Assembly (NCBI GenBank): GCA_024704765.1
Contig: JAKMXF010000266.1
Span: forward strand, 372,001 to 436,000
DNA from: Oopsacas minuta
Lineage: Eukaryota; Porifera; Hexactinellida; Lyssacinosida; Leucopsacidae
Length of the DNA stretch: 64,000 bases
Direction of reading: 5' to 3'
Each line of letters opens with the position of its first letter. Positions within the stretch are counted from its first letter, which is position 1. Both the position numbers and the translations under genes were made by a program. Positions 13,401-23,509 of the stretch are shown piece after piece. Under the pieces are notes generated by a model. It worked only from the letters and a program-made list of their open reading frames with translations. It was not told where the DNA came from and did no database searches.

Positions 13401-13909
13401 ATGCTCATATTTTAAATGTATGTTTGGAACATGCAACAACAATTTCGATACTTTTAATGTCTTATTAAATGTCTATAGAGGATGGTGAGATAATCAACTT
13501 ATACTCGAGACAACCGACCCACCCATATCCTCCCCCTGAATATCCACCTTACTACATACCCCCTCCTCTACCCCGATCTGATTCTTATGATACCTCATCT
13601 GTCTACTACTCGTCTCATATCTCCAGAGATTCACGTGATCCACCTCCCCCATCACACGAGTCATATAACACGCACAGTCGCAGTATGCCAGATATCTGTA
13701 CTGGCTCAAAACGTAGATACACACGTAGAAGTCCTGATCTACAGGATAGCAGGGGAACATACAGTGAGTCTAGTGATAGTAGTTCTGTTTTCAAAACCAA
13801 TGAACACAACTTCTCACTTGATTTCCCGCCTGGAATTGTGACACCTGAGAGCATGCGTGCACCAGAGCGGTTCAATAATATCCGTCGAATAATCGACAGA
13901 CATAAATAA
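10423..13909 (+). CDS. ZCCHC8-like: ZCCHC8-like zinc-knuckle protein, about 15 small exons
   Basis: Model: 10423-10630, 10700-10748, 11295-11345, 11605-11704, 11764-11861, 11917-12009, 12067-12142, 12204-12259, 12332-12379, 12560-12699, 12755-12790, 12876-12919, 12983-13030, 13111-13216, 13479-13909. Every junction is GT-AG, frame is kept throughout, and the sum is 527 residues. The N-terminus has a short coiled coil, then a hydrophobic strand (LLTVIF). The segment YSQVYNRIVEP precedes a CCHC knuckle (CFNCGGNHTVSDC), followed by DFRKVRANKQEF. That order matches ZCCHC8, the scaffold of the nuclear exosome targeting complex. Downstream, where ZCCHC8 has its PSP domain, I see Arg/Ser/Tyr-rich sequence, then a Pro-rich stretch and an FPPG motif near the end. 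Exon 9 (48 bp) is a weaker call. Exons as small as 36 bp contrast with the intronless neighbours. The orthology is inferred from the order of motifs. Confidence 0.65.
11171..11237. mobile_element. Truncated TIR element, same subfamily as the copy at 30603-30686
   Basis: Read on the minus strand from 11237 it begins CAGTAAACTTTCGATATAAC, then GAAGTGCTCTG. The latter stretch is also found in the element upstream of the LYST-like gene. The opposite end (ACTCCGCTTATAAC) is recognisable but has lost its terminal CAGT. It lies in the long intron 10749-11294. Confidence 0.5.
11406..11593. mobile_element. TIR element (pogo/Tc1-type MITE candidate) in an intron of the ZCCHC8-like gene
   Basis: The left end reads CAGTAGACTTCACTTAATGA. 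The right end read inward on the other strand is CAATAGACTCCGATTAATAG. TA dinucleotides flank both ends. At 188 bp it fills most of the intron 11346-11604 and ends 11 bp before the following exon. Confidence 0.6.
13259..13388. mobile_element. TIR element (MITE candidate) in an intron of the ZCCHC8-like gene
   Basis: The left end reads CAGTCAACTCCCGTTGCATA. The right end on the opposite strand reads CAGTCAACTCCCATTATATC. The interior contains TGGTCCCAACCGT and GGTTATATCGAACTCCGCTT, both shared with the copies at 47936-48112 and (inverted) 57789-57923. It sits in intron 13217-13478. Confidence 0.7.
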
Positions 13910-14145
13910 TTCATCTCCCACTCCTTACATTTAAAATTAATCACAAGGGTTGGGTTATACTTTCTACATATATAATTGCCAAACTAAAGGTAGAAACACA
14001 CAAACAGTCAGTAATTGGAGAGAAAACCTAAGATAACCGCTCTGACGATTATAAATGGTTGATTTTTGTGTTATTGTTTTACCTTATATCATATTTACAA
14101 TTGTTTTCCATTACAAATATTCTTCACATTCTAGCAGCGATTAGA

Positions 14146-17100
14146 ATGACAGATTTTCCTGTTGGGACTTTAGTATGGGTGGAAGTTGGTGAAGGTTATC
14201 TCTTACCTGGCAAAGTTAAGGCTAAAGGAAAAAATAATAACAGCATCATAGAAGCGAATGGGAAGGAACATTGCATTGCATTTGCACAACTATTGCAAGG
14301 TGTCAAAAAGCGCGATGCTATTCCAGAGAAGGGCATGGAAGATATGATAAAGCTTTCTCAATTGCATGAAGGATCAATGCTATATAATTTAAATCTACGC
14401 TACAAACACGATTTAATCTACACCTATACTGGTAGCATCCTTATTGCCATTAATCCTTATCACTTATTTGATATTTATAATGTTGAGACTGCTCGAGCTT
14501 ATGAAGGTCAGTTATTGGGAGCTTTGCCTCCACACATATTCGCTATAGCAAATTCAGCTTACATGCATATGAATGCAAACAGACAGAATCAATGTGTGGT
14601 TGTAAGTGGGGAGAGTGGAGCAGGTAAAACAGAATCTACGAAATTAATTCTACAATATTTAGCTATTATTAATAAATCCACACATAATTTGATCACTGAA
14701 AAGATATTAGAAGCAACCCCAATTCTTGAATCATTTGGAAATGCTAAAACTATTCGGAATGATAATTCGAGTAGATTCGGGAAATACACTGAAGTATTTT
14801 TCGATAAACAAGGATGTATTGAAGGAGCAAAAATTTCTGATTATCTTCTTGAGAAATCTAGAATTGTGTTTCACGCGGATGAAGAGAGAAACTACCATGT
14901 ATTCTATGAAATGATTTCTGGTCTCTCTCAAGAGCATTTAGATAAACTAGGACTTTCGGCTGCGGATAAATATTTTTATTTGAACCAAGGTAGGGGTATA
15001 AGTTTTGAAAGTAAGAATGATAGTCAGGATTTCCAAAGATTAAATGAAGCAATTGATTTCTTAGGGATACAAGACACTGAAAAAGATGGAGTATTCCATC
15101 TGCTAGCTAGCATTTTACATTTAGGCAATGTTTGTTTTCGTGCGAAAAGCAAAGAGGATCAATTTGCTAGTTTCAAAAATACAGAAGCCTTAGATGTTTG
15201 CTGCAATCAGCTGCAAATTACCAAAGAAAGACTTCGGGTTGCGCTTACTCATAAACGCACTGTAACTCGTGGAGAAGAATTCCACACTCCCTTACTAGTA
15301 GAGCAAGCATTAGATGCTAGAGATGCTCTAGCCAAGGCATTATACTCCCATCTATTCAATTGGCTTGTCATGAAGATAAATAGTATTGTGTATGCAAATT
15401 TACCAAAGTATTCAGTTTCTATCGCGGTTCTAGATATATTCGGTTTTGAAATGTTTCAGGTTAACAGTCTCGAACAGTTGTGTATTAATTACGCCAATGA
15501 ACAACTACAATATTATTTCAATGAATACATTTTCCATCTTGAACAACAGGAGTATATGAAAGAGAAAATTGACTGGAAAACAATCGAAGTTCGCGATAAT
15601 CAACCTTGCATAGATCTCATTTCAAAATTTCCAATTGGTTTATTACATATTCTAGATGATGAGAGTCATTTCCCGAAAAGTACCGATGAATCTTTTCTCG
15701 ACAAATGTCACCATGAACACAGTCAAAATCCCAACTACATTCATCCCAAACAAAAAGTGTTAGTTTTCGGTATTCGACACTACGCTGGCAATGTTTGGTA
15801 CAATGTTGAGTATTTTCTGGACAAAAACAGGGATGTTTTCAGGAACGATTTTGTGAACATCCTACAAGATTCAAAATTACAGTTTATATCTACCATCTTC
15901 AACCAAACACTCACAAATCAACCCAACCAAACTCTAGCTGGTACTGCTACAAGAAAACGAATGCCAACAGTAGCTGCTAAATTCACGCAATCTCTCAACT
16001 CACTGATTGATACAATGAAAAAATGCCATCCATTTTTCGTACGCTGCATAAAACCTAATGAGGATAAATCATCATTAAATTTCATTGAGAAATTAGTGTT
16101 AGAGCAATTGAGATACTCAGGTATGCTGGAAACGATAAGAATTCGTAAATCAGGTTACCCTATTCGCTTAGACTTTGATTCATTCCTCTCGCGCTTCCAT
16201 TTCCTAGCAAGAAACAAGGAAAAACTTAGGGAAATGTCGCCGAAAGTAGGCATAAGTCATATCCTCAAATCCGTGAATGCTACTGGATTCCAAATAGGTC
16301 AAAGTAAAGTATTTCTTCGAGAAACAACTGAGTTAATTTTAGAGAAAACTAAATCAATAGAAATACAAGCAAAATGTGTTATTATACAGAAGGTTGTTCG
16401 TGGTTATTTGACTCGTATGGCTTTCATTCGTGTAAAAGCTTCAGTTCGTATTTTACAGTCAGCTGTAAGATGTTTCCTTGAAAGAAGGCGATTTTTGAAA
16501 TTCAGAAAATACGTGATTTATGTTCAGGCGACTATTCGGATGTTACGAGTCCGTAGACGTTATTTCATACTACTTGACGCGAAGAGACGATCTGACAGGG
16601 ATAAAATACAGAAGCAAGCCTTAATTAGAGCTGAGCAAGTTGCACTACAACTCAGCAAAAGACGGATACAACAACAAAAAGATAAACAAATCATCTTACA
16701 ACAACAACACCAAGATGATGCGACACATTTTAAATTTCCGCCTCCACCACCTGCTCTATCTACTGACCTATCTGAATGTGGAATTGATATCAACGCTATG
16801 CTTAGCGCTATCAACAAGGTTTGGACACACCCACATATACAAAAAGATCTTAAACGGATAGAACAGGATCAAGTGAATCAAATTCTGGAAGTGCCCTCAA
16901 ATATTCGAGACCTCCCAAAGGCCATCAACAATTGTCCGTTTTCTAAATACGCGAGAGCTTTTTTCCAAGAAGATAGGGAGTGGGTTATGGTGAAAAACAG
17001 AGTACCTATCTCATTCCTAAAGTTAAGTCCCTCTGTAGATAAAGAAGCTAAAATATTATTCATGTTAGTTCAAGAGTTCTTAACAAACAATTCATTTTCC

Positions 17101-20100
17101 CTTCAGGATGAGATAACTTTTGGAAATTACATCATCCACAAGGCGCTAACATCTCCTCAGTTACAAGAAGAGTTAATTGCTCAGCTCTGTAATCAGACAC
17201 GTTGTAATTACAGTGATGATCAATTGAGTAAGGCTTGGGTATTAATTGCCTTATGCATGTGTTCCTTCCCACTCCCAAAAGAAATTCATCCATTCATGTT
17301 GAACTATGTCTCTCATTACGCTTATGACGGCTATAAAGCATACTGCCAATACAAACTACTACGAACTACTGAATTACAAATTCAACGCTCTTATCCACCA
17401 TGTTTGTTAGAATGGAGATCTGCGAAGGAATTTAATACTATCACACTCAATATTGAATATGCTGATATAATACGTTCTGGGAAATCGAAGCTGATAAGTA
17501 TTGACTCGTGGAGTAAAGGCCAAGAAGTTGGCGCTGCTTTAATACAATCTCGCATATCATCAAAACTAGCCACAACGAAAGGCTGGAGTGTCCAATTACA
17601 AGATGACTTACAGCAAATAGAAATACCAACCTACGCATACATTCTTGATCCAATCTCCCTGATAGAATTACCACCTTACTTTTCAAAACAAAATAATTCA
17701 ACATATCTCTTCTCATGGAAAGGAGTTAAGCCAAGGAATTTCCCATCTAATATTGACGGACAATCTACACCAACTAGGTTACTCCCTGACAGACTATCCA
17801 GTTATTTAGATAATATATTTGATCCAATATTCACTGATCCTGATAACAGAAGTATTAATCAATCTATTTCAAGTGATGACCTTAAACAATTGGCGAATCC
17901 TCTTGTTATAACTGCAGAGTTGGAAGCAAATCTCCCTCCTAAGTCTTCAACACAAATATTCAGATACCCCAAGATAGAGACATCACCAGCAACATACACT
18001 AATCCTGATTGGCATTTTATGTTAAGAAAAGAGTATTTCACTCCTGGAGAAGATATAGAGAATCCAATCATATTAGATTTAGTATTCTTCCAGATTCTCC
18101 AGGATGTATATTCATCATTTTGTCTTAGGATATCACCACAAGAGCGTCAAAACATGTTAGAAATGTTCAGTGAATACAATATTACCTTATTCAATGCAGA
18201 ATGCAGTATAGCAGTTAAGAAATCTATTATTACAGCAGCTCGCTCTTGGCAGTGCTATTTCTCAGCAATTTCTCCAGTCTCTGGTGTAGGCAGTGCTGCT
18301 AGGTTCACTCATATCGGCGTTGGACACGCCAACATTATGATGATAAAGCAGCCAACTGAAGGAGACTATCTACAAGTAATAGACACATACGAGTTCAATA
18401 GCATACACGAGTGCATTAGTCTAAACCCTAAATTAATGAAATTATCTATTGGCAATTCACGTGATCTGGAATTTGTGTCTGAGTATGCGTTGCTGATAGT
18501 TGATCTAATCAGTGATCAGATTTCAATGTTGGAAGATGACTATCGCTTTGTTCTAGCCACAAGAGATTATCTAACTGAAGAGAAGAGCTTGCTTTCATTC
18601 ACGAAAGGTTCCATAATTAAGTTGCTGGCAAGACGTGATTTGGATAAGGGCTGGTTATACGGTGAAACTGCTGGTCAGATGGGGGTGTTCCCTGAGGATC
18701 TCGTCGTCCCTATTCTCGGTGAAGAACCCACGCGAGTTGCTGTAGAACGTGCAGAGTACCAGAACAATAAACGAATGAGTCTCCTCCCTGCTATCAATGA
18801 AGAAGAGGATAGAACCAAATCCGTCATTGATTTAATGCTGAATCAAATGCCTCAAGAAACTGAAAGTATTGAAGGATTGCGTAGACCCCCACTAATTACA
18901 AGACGCTCCTCCAAACTAATGTCACGTAGTGGTAGTATCACATTCAGATGGGCTATGACTGAATTCGCTATTAAACATTTCCGTTTCGGAAAAGAACGAG
19001 TTGATTATGAAAAGAAATTCGCGTCATCTATTCGCATAAAAAAGCTAACAATTACTGGTTCAATTCGAGAGAAGTTTGGTAGTCGTATTAAACCATCAGT
19101 TGACCATTTCAGTATAACGAGATTGTTCACTTACACTAAAACTCCTTTAGAATCAAGTTTACTACGTTTAGATGCGAATGACATTAATATTAACAAACTA
19201 GCGGTCGAAGGCTTCCTCAATATAATGATATTCATGGGAGATTATATGAGTAAAGGGAAAAGAGATTTTGAGATTGTTAATTTCCTCCTGAAAAACGGTT
19301 TGGAGTATGATGAATTGCGTGATGAGATATTTTGTCAGCTCGTTAAACAGACAACCAATAATAGTAGCCATAAATCTGATAGCTGTGGACGAGGTTGGTG
19401 CCTCATGTACATTTGTACTTCATTCTTCCCGTGCTCTACAACACTACAATCTTATCTTTTGCAACATTTCCAAGTACTTTCGGATGATACGCAGAGTATT
19501 TATCATGGAATCGCGACGAATTGTCTCGTTGCAATAAGGAAAGTATGTAGATTTGGTCCAAGACAGAATTTACCAAGTGATAACGAAATTAACGCACTTT
19601 TAGCTAACAAATACTCAAAGCATATTTGCATTCATCTCCCAGGCATTCTTACTAGAGTAGTTAAGATTTACAGTCACACAACAGTACATGATGTTAAACT
19701 GAGCATTTGTGAAGAAATGGATATTGTGAGTCCTAAACTTGTAGAAGAGTTTTTATTATTCATTGATTTTGGAGAAAAAACACAAATTTTGCCGTTAGAA
19801 GCGAATGAGTATATTTTCGATGTAATGAGCATGATTGAAAAAGAGTTTTTAGATTATAAAATATTTTTCAAACGAGCTATTTGGTTCCATCAAATCAAAT
19901 TAAAGAATCCTTTATTAATAGAGATTGCTTACCATCAGGTTCTTAGGAATTATTTGAAAGGTAACATTATTGTTATGGATGAAGAGAGTGACATAATTCC
20001 AACCTTTAGAGATAAAGTATTGTTGTTAGCAGCGCTACAACATAGAGCTCTTGCTAATCCCAAACCTCCAGAACGACAGGAAATGGTGAAAATTATTCCT

Positions 20101-20562
20101 AAGTGTATTTGGCGATCAATGACACCTCATCAATGGATTCTAGCTGTAAATGAAAAATTCCAAGATATTTTCGATTTAACGGACAGTCAAGCTAAATTTG
20201 ATTTTGTATTTCAAGCAGCTAGCCTGCCACACGCCGGCTCAGCTTTCTTCAGAATATTCCATGTATCCGATCGCAGGATTCCTGGAGAATGTATTCTAGC
20301 AATTAATAAATTCGGAGTCCACTTCCTAGACACGACAACACACCGTTCAATATTCTCATACGCACTACAGGATGTAGTATCTACACGGAAAATACGTTCT
20401 CATGATGGTAGACAATTTCTTGACATCAAATTTGGTAATTTGATGGTTCAACGTATTATTCGTTGTGAAACACCACAAAACCATGAAATCGGGCCAATAG
20501 TACGACAGTATGTGAATTTCCATATGGAATTAGCTCTTGTTAATACTACAGACAAAATTTGA
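14146..20562 (+). CDS. MYO7: Unconventional myosin VII (motor, IQ, MyTH4-FERM, SH3, MyTH4-FERM)
   Basis: A single uninterrupted frame. I take the ATG at 14146 (MTDFPVGTLVWVEV) rather than an upstream in-frame ATG, because the 29 extra residues are a hydrophobic run unlike any myosin; this gives 2138 residues. The motor domain has the P-loop GESGAGKTES near residue 154, the switch region NDNSSRFGK and the relay-region motif DIFGFE. About three IQ motifs lie near 738-805, then a charged basic helix. MyTH4 (about 965-1090), FERM (about 1090-1470), SH3 (about 1470-1520, ending GVFPEDLVVPI), MyTH4 (about 1660-1805) and FERM (about 1818-2138) follow. This order is specific to myosin VII, which moves on actin and tethers cargo or membrane adhesion proteins in filopodia, microvilli or stereocilia. 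Human MYO7A has five IQ motifs. A 6.4-kb coding exon is unusual for this family. Confidence 0.93.
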   Translation: MTDFPVGTLVWVEVGEGYLLPGKVKAKGKNNNSIIEANGKEHCIAFAQLLQGVKKRDAIPEKGMEDMIKLSQLHEGSMLYNLNLRYKHDLIYTYTGSILIAINPYHLFDIYNVETARAYEGQLLGALPPHIFAIANSAYMHMNANRQNQCVVVSGESGAGKTESTKLILQYLAIINKSTHNLITEKILEATPILESFGNAKTIRNDNSSRFGKYTEVFFDKQGCIEGAKISDYLLEKSRIVFHADEERNYHVFYEMISGLSQEHLDKLGLSAADKYFYLNQGRGISFESKNDSQDFQRLNEAIDFLGIQDTEKDGVFHLLASILHLGNVCFRAKSKEDQFASFKNTEALDVCCNQLQITKERLRVALTHKRTVTRGEEFHTPLLVEQALDARDALAKALYSHLFNWLVMKINSIVYANLPKYSVSIAVLDIFGFEMFQVNSLEQLCINYANEQLQYYFNEYIFHLEQQEYMKEKIDWKTIEVRDNQPCIDLISKFPIGLLHILDDESHFPKSTDESFLDKCHHEHSQNPNYIHPKQKVLVFGIRHYAGNVWYNVEYFLDKNRDVFRNDFVNILQDSKLQFISTIFNQTLTNQPNQTLAGTATRKRMPTVAAKFTQSLNSLIDTMKKCHPFFVRCIKPNEDKSSLNFIEKLVLEQLRYSGMLETIRIRKSGYPIRLDFDSFLSRFHFLARNKEKLREMSPKVGISHILKSVNATGFQIGQSKVFLRETTELILEKTKSIEIQAKCVIIQKVVRGYLTRMAFIRVKASVRILQSAVRCFLERRRFLKFRKYVIYVQATIRMLRVRRRYFILLDAKRRSDRDKIQKQALIRAEQVALQLSKRRIQQQKDKQIILQQQHQDDATHFKFPPPPPALSTDLSECGIDINAMLSAINKVWTHPHIQKDLKRIEQDQVNQILEVPSNIRDLPKAINNCPFSKYARAFFQEDREWVMVKNRVPISFLKLSPSVDKEAKILFMLVQEFLTNNSFSLQDEITFGNYIIHKALTSPQLQEELIAQLCNQTRCNYSDDQLSKAWVLIALCMCSFPLPKEIHPFMLNYVSHYAYDGYKAYCQYKLLRTTELQIQRSYPPCLLEWRSAKEFNTITLNIEYADIIRSGKSKLISIDSWSKGQEVGAALIQSRISSKLATTKGWSVQLQDDLQQIEIPTYAYILDPISLIELPPYFSKQNNSTYLFSWKGVKPRNFPSNIDGQSTPTRLLPDRLSSYLDNIFDPIFTDPDNRSINQSISSDDLKQLANPLVITAELEANLPPKSSTQIFRYPKIETSPATYTNPDWHFMLRKEYFTPGEDIENPIILDLVFFQILQDVYSSFCLRISPQERQNMLEMFSEYNITLFNAECSIAVKKSIITAARSWQCYFSAISPVSGVGSAARFTHIGVGHANIMMIKQPTEGDYLQVIDTYEFNSIHECISLNPKLMKLSIGNSRDLEFVSEYALLIVDLISDQISMLEDDYRFVLATRDYLTEEKSLLSFTKGSIIKLLARRDLDKGWLYGETAGQMGVFPEDLVVPILGEEPTRVAVERAEYQNNKRMSLLPAINEEEDRTKSVIDLMLNQMPQETESIEGLRRPPLITRRSSKLMSRSGSITFRWAMTEFAIKHFRFGKERVDYEKKFASSIRIKKLTITGSIREKFGSRIKPSVDHFSITRLFTYTKTPLESSLLRLDANDININKLAVEGFLNIMIFMGDYMSKGKRDFEIVNFLLKNGLEYDELRDEIFCQLVKQTTNNSSHKSDSCGRGWCLMYICTSFFPCSTTLQSYLLQHFQVLSDDTQSIYHGIATNCLVAIRKVCRFGPRQNLPSDNEINALLANKYSKHICIHLPGILTRVVKIYSHTTVHDVKLSICEEMDIVSPKLVEEFLLFIDFGEKTQILPLEANEYIFDVMSMIEKEFLDYKIFFKRAIWFHQIKLKNPLLIEIAYHQVLRNYLKGNIIVMDEESDIIPTFRDKVLLLAALQHRALANPKPPERQEMVKIIPKCIWRSMTPHQWILAVNEKFQDIFDLTDSQAKFDFVFQAASLPHAGSAFFRIFHVSDRRIPGECILAINKFGVHFLDTTTHRSIFSYALQDVVSTRKIRSHDGRQFLDIKFGNLMVQRIIRCETPQNHEIGPIVRQYVNFHMELALVNTTDKI

Positions 20563-20752
20563 CTTTTCTTATTGTTTCAGATTATTTTAGTATATTTTAA
20601 TAATTATGCTTATTGGTTGATAATTTAAATTTGTTAGAATAAAACTCAATTTTCCAGACTGAGATAAAATATGGGACAAGCAGGGATGAGAAACAAGTAA
20701 TGCTTTATAAGACAACGTATACGTATTCCTCTGTATTTTGATTAGCTCTTTA

Positions 20753-22228
20753 ATGGCCAATTCAAAGGAATACTTCAATAAACAACCGACTCAAAGCGGA
20801 ATAAAAGACTTAATTGAAAAGAAACTTATCCAGGTAGATCTGGACGAAATATACACACCACCAGTCGTCAGACCTATCGTATTTACTGAGAATTACGTTT
20901 CTAATAAACCCAAAGAGTTTATGCAACTTGGTAGTATAGTACAATCCAATTTACCAAATGAATTGATTGACCAGTCATCTTTAATTACAAATGAATCATG
21001 GCAAAAAGATAACAAATCATTAGATTTTGAAATGAAGATAAACAAACTAAAGTTAGAAAAGACCAAAAACGTTGAAACGAAAAATGTATTTTTGAATATC
21101 AATGACCCGTGGTGTATGATAGCAGTTGGTATACAAGGTGCAGGGAAATCACATACATTAATGAAATTAGTAGAAAGCTGCAGTATTCAGTTACCTGATA
21201 ATAAACTTCAATTTCCCATGACGTCACTTATTTGCCATTATGATCCTGATCTCAGTAATTATTGCGAAGCTGCAACTTTAGCATTATACCCATCAGCTGA
21301 TGTACACGTAATTGTCCCGCCTGATATGTATAATGAGCGGAAAAAATTTTACTCGTCTCTTCCTATGGTGAAAATACACCCTCTACTTTTTCAGTTTAAA
21401 AAGCTATCTATTGACCATATAAGGAAATTAATGACTGTAGATGCAGGCGAGAATATATTGTATATGCAAATACTGACAAATATACTCCGTAAATATCAGA
21501 AAAATGGGGAAAAATTGACCAGCATTAATCAGCTTTGGTATGAACTCAATGGTAAAAATAGTGTAGATAATCTACAGAAGCAACAACTGGTACCTCTCAA
21601 ACAGAGGATAGCTCTACTCCAGTCTTTTTTAGCTGGAGAGGCAGAAAATAATCCTATACAACTGTCCTCAAAAGCATCTGGGAATTGTATAGAGGATATC
21701 AGCGAATTATTTGAGTTGAAAGGAGCTATCCTTATCTTAGATTTATCCAATCCGCTAATGGATCAGAGTGAAGTATGTAGTGTTTCTAACATATTTGTTG
21801 ATATGTTCGTACATCATAAGGTTGATCATGGTAAACTGCTATGTTTTGATGAAGCACACAAGTTTCTAAGCAAATATAATGAATTAGCAAATACTATCGT
21901 TATTTCTGCTAGAGAATTGAGGCATCATGGACTACGTTTACTTGTTTCAACTCAAAACCCAGACATATTACCTGACGAATTAATAGAACTTTCAAGCCTA
22001 GCTGTTCTCCACCAAATCTTCTCCCCCAGATGGATTAAATTCCTTCAAGCGAGATATCCATTGAGTAATGAAATTGTAAAATCATTGGAGGGATTGTCTG
22101 TCGGACAGGCCATCATATACTCGCCCCGAGCGGCCATAAACTCACCTATTATCGGATCAGAAATTGCACACATTCAAGTATCAGGTCGCCAATATAGCTC
22201 ATCTGGTAGTAAGCTTAATAGTAGCTAA
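20753..22228 (+). CDS. HerA/FtsK-like P-loop ATPase, function unknown
   Basis: 491 residues from the ATG at 20753, the first methionine in the frame. The N-terminal 110 residues are charged and unrecognised. Walker A is GIQGAGKSHT near residues 126-135. Walker B is LLCFDEAHKF near 362. A sensor-like STQNP follows near 399, then a short C-terminal segment. The VSTQNP...LPDELIELSSLAV order resembles the HerA/DUF853/VirB4 group of DNA-pumping or AAA-like ATPases, and relatives of this type are, to my recollection, more common in fungi than in animals. No signal peptide or membrane segment is seen. It starts 190 bp after the myosin stop and runs in the same direction, without overlap. The cellular role is not predictable from sequence alone. 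Confidence 0.7.
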   Translation: MANSKEYFNKQPTQSGIKDLIEKKLIQVDLDEIYTPPVVRPIVFTENYVSNKPKEFMQLGSIVQSNLPNELIDQSSLITNESWQKDNKSLDFEMKINKLKLEKTKNVETKNVFLNINDPWCMIAVGIQGAGKSHTLMKLVESCSIQLPDNKLQFPMTSLICHYDPDLSNYCEAATLALYPSADVHVIVPPDMYNERKKFYSSLPMVKIHPLLFQFKKLSIDHIRKLMTVDAGENILYMQILTNILRKYQKNGEKLTSINQLWYELNGKNSVDNLQKQQLVPLKQRIALLQSFLAGEAENNPIQLSSKASGNCIEDISELFELKGAILILDLSNPLMDQSEVCSVSNIFVDMFVHHKVDHGKLLCFDEAHKFLSKYNELANTIVISARELRHHGLRLLVSTQNPDILPDELIELSSLAVLHQIFSPRWIKFLQARYPLSNEIVKSLEGLSVGQAIIYSPRAAINSPIIGSEIAHIQVSGRQYSSSGSKLNSS

Positions 22229-22464
22229 TCATTTGGATATTTTTAGACTTTTAATTGCAACTAATTGTTGAATTCTATTATCTTATAGATTTTGTTTACT
22301 TTGTGATTTGTTGTATTTGATTGCCTTATCAAAGCTTAAAACGTATATTCTAATGAATTCTAAATTCAGTAAAATACTCGCATTATCCAACAATCATTTC
22401 CTTAAGCATTTTTAGAATTAACACATTTGAGTGGATTGGATAACAAATTTTGCTTTGTATCAAA

Positions 22465-23097
22465 ATGGAATTGCTTTCATCATTTTTTAAAGAAAGTAAC
22501 CCTAACAAAATGTTTGAAGATTTCATATTTGCTCATACACAGACGACCAAAATGGGTGAAGAAATGATTTCAAAGCTCCGACATCAAGTTTTATTATTTG
22601 AGAAACCTGCATCAGAGAAGGTTAAGAAATGTAAAAAGCCTAAGAACATTGTTGGCCGTCAAAAAATAATGAAAAGTATCGGAGATATTCCGAATGAATC
22701 TATCAAATATTATTTATTTATTCCTATGTATAAGCTATGGCAACAATATGCAGCTGAAGTATTAGGCAAAGTCATTAGCAACCCAACGAAAGGCCAAATA
22801 ATGTCGAACTGCCAAAAACTAGTTAGACTTGACTACCACGGCTGTTTGATAACTGTGCTCGATTCGAAATGCAATTCATACATAGGACACACTGGTATTG
22901 TGATAAAGGAGTCGCAAAATACATTCACTATTGTAACTTTGAAAGATGAACGGAAAACTATCCCCAAACGTAACACTGTATTCGCGTTTAATTATGGAAA
23001 TGTAATGTTCAAATTGTTTGGAAATAATTTCAGAGTACGACCTAGCTTGCGTTGTTCAAAGCGTTTCAAAGATAAACCAACAACAGAATATTTATGA
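22465..23097 (+). CDS. POP4: RNase P/MRP protein subunit Rpp29/Pop4
   Basis: 210 residues from the ATG at 22465. The C-terminal half (about residues 90-205) matches the Sm-like barrel of Rpp29: PMYKLWQQY, then ADLHGA-like LDYHGCLITV, SKCNSYIGHTGIV, the FTIVTLKDE strand and a basic tail (RCSKRFKDK). The N-terminal half is lysine-rich. The protein binds the RNA of RNase P and RNase MRP and helps process tRNA 5' ends and rRNA. Length agrees with the human subunit (220 residues). A possible AATAAA polyadenylation signal lies at about 23123, some 25 bp after the stop. Confidence 0.88.
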   Translation: MELLSSFFKESNPNKMFEDFIFAHTQTTKMGEEMISKLRHQVLLFEKPASEKVKKCKKPKNIVGRQKIMKSIGDIPNESIKYYLFIPMYKLWQQYAAEVLGKVISNPTKGQIMSNCQKLVRLDYHGCLITVLDSKCNSYIGHTGIVIKESQNTFTIVTLKDERKTIPKRNTVFAFNYGNVMFKLFGNNFRVRPSLRCSKRFKDKPTTEYL

Positions 23098-23509
23098 ATC
23101 TTATCAAACCTTATATTTTCTAAATAAAATTATGCCTCAAACAATGAGATTTCATTTGTTTCGTAGCAGCGATGATGTTGGTGCGATGGGCGGACTGAAT
23201 TACATGTTGTTTCCAGCGCCTCTACTGAGCTGTAAGCATAGCTTACCTACGTGAATGCGTGATACATTTATTACAGGGTATACAATGCGGTAGTAAATAT
23301 GGCTGCTCATATATTATATCAGTTATATATTAAAAATTTGAATGTCAGCATACTAAATTCTCACTATTCAATTGTATGTATATTATTAATTGAGCCTCTA
23401 TAGCCACAATACACCATGCAATGCATTGGATTGTTGTATAAATATAGGTGATTATACAACTTAGTCAATTCTGAATTTCTCTACAGTTATACTACTAGTG
23501 TATTTTATT
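23098..23509. other. Spacer with TATA-like promoter of the FERM-like gene
   Basis: The first part holds the POP4 3' UTR with AATAAA near 23123. Toward the end, TATAAATA at about 23437 lies some 73 bp before the next ATG, a plausible core promoter. Nothing else is recognisable. Confidence 0.45.
23437..23444 (+). promoter_or_regulatory. TATA-like box upstream of the FERM-like gene
   Basis: TATAAATA with an expected start site roughly 30 bp downstream and the ATG at 23510. This is a simple motif match in AT-rich DNA, so chance occurrence is possible. Confidence 0.4.

Noticed and set aside
14059-14145. An N-terminal hydrophobic extension of myosin VII
   Set aside because: Myosins have no signal peptide, and the ATG at 14146 begins with sequence expected of a myosin VII N-terminus. 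The upstream ATG is probably UTR.
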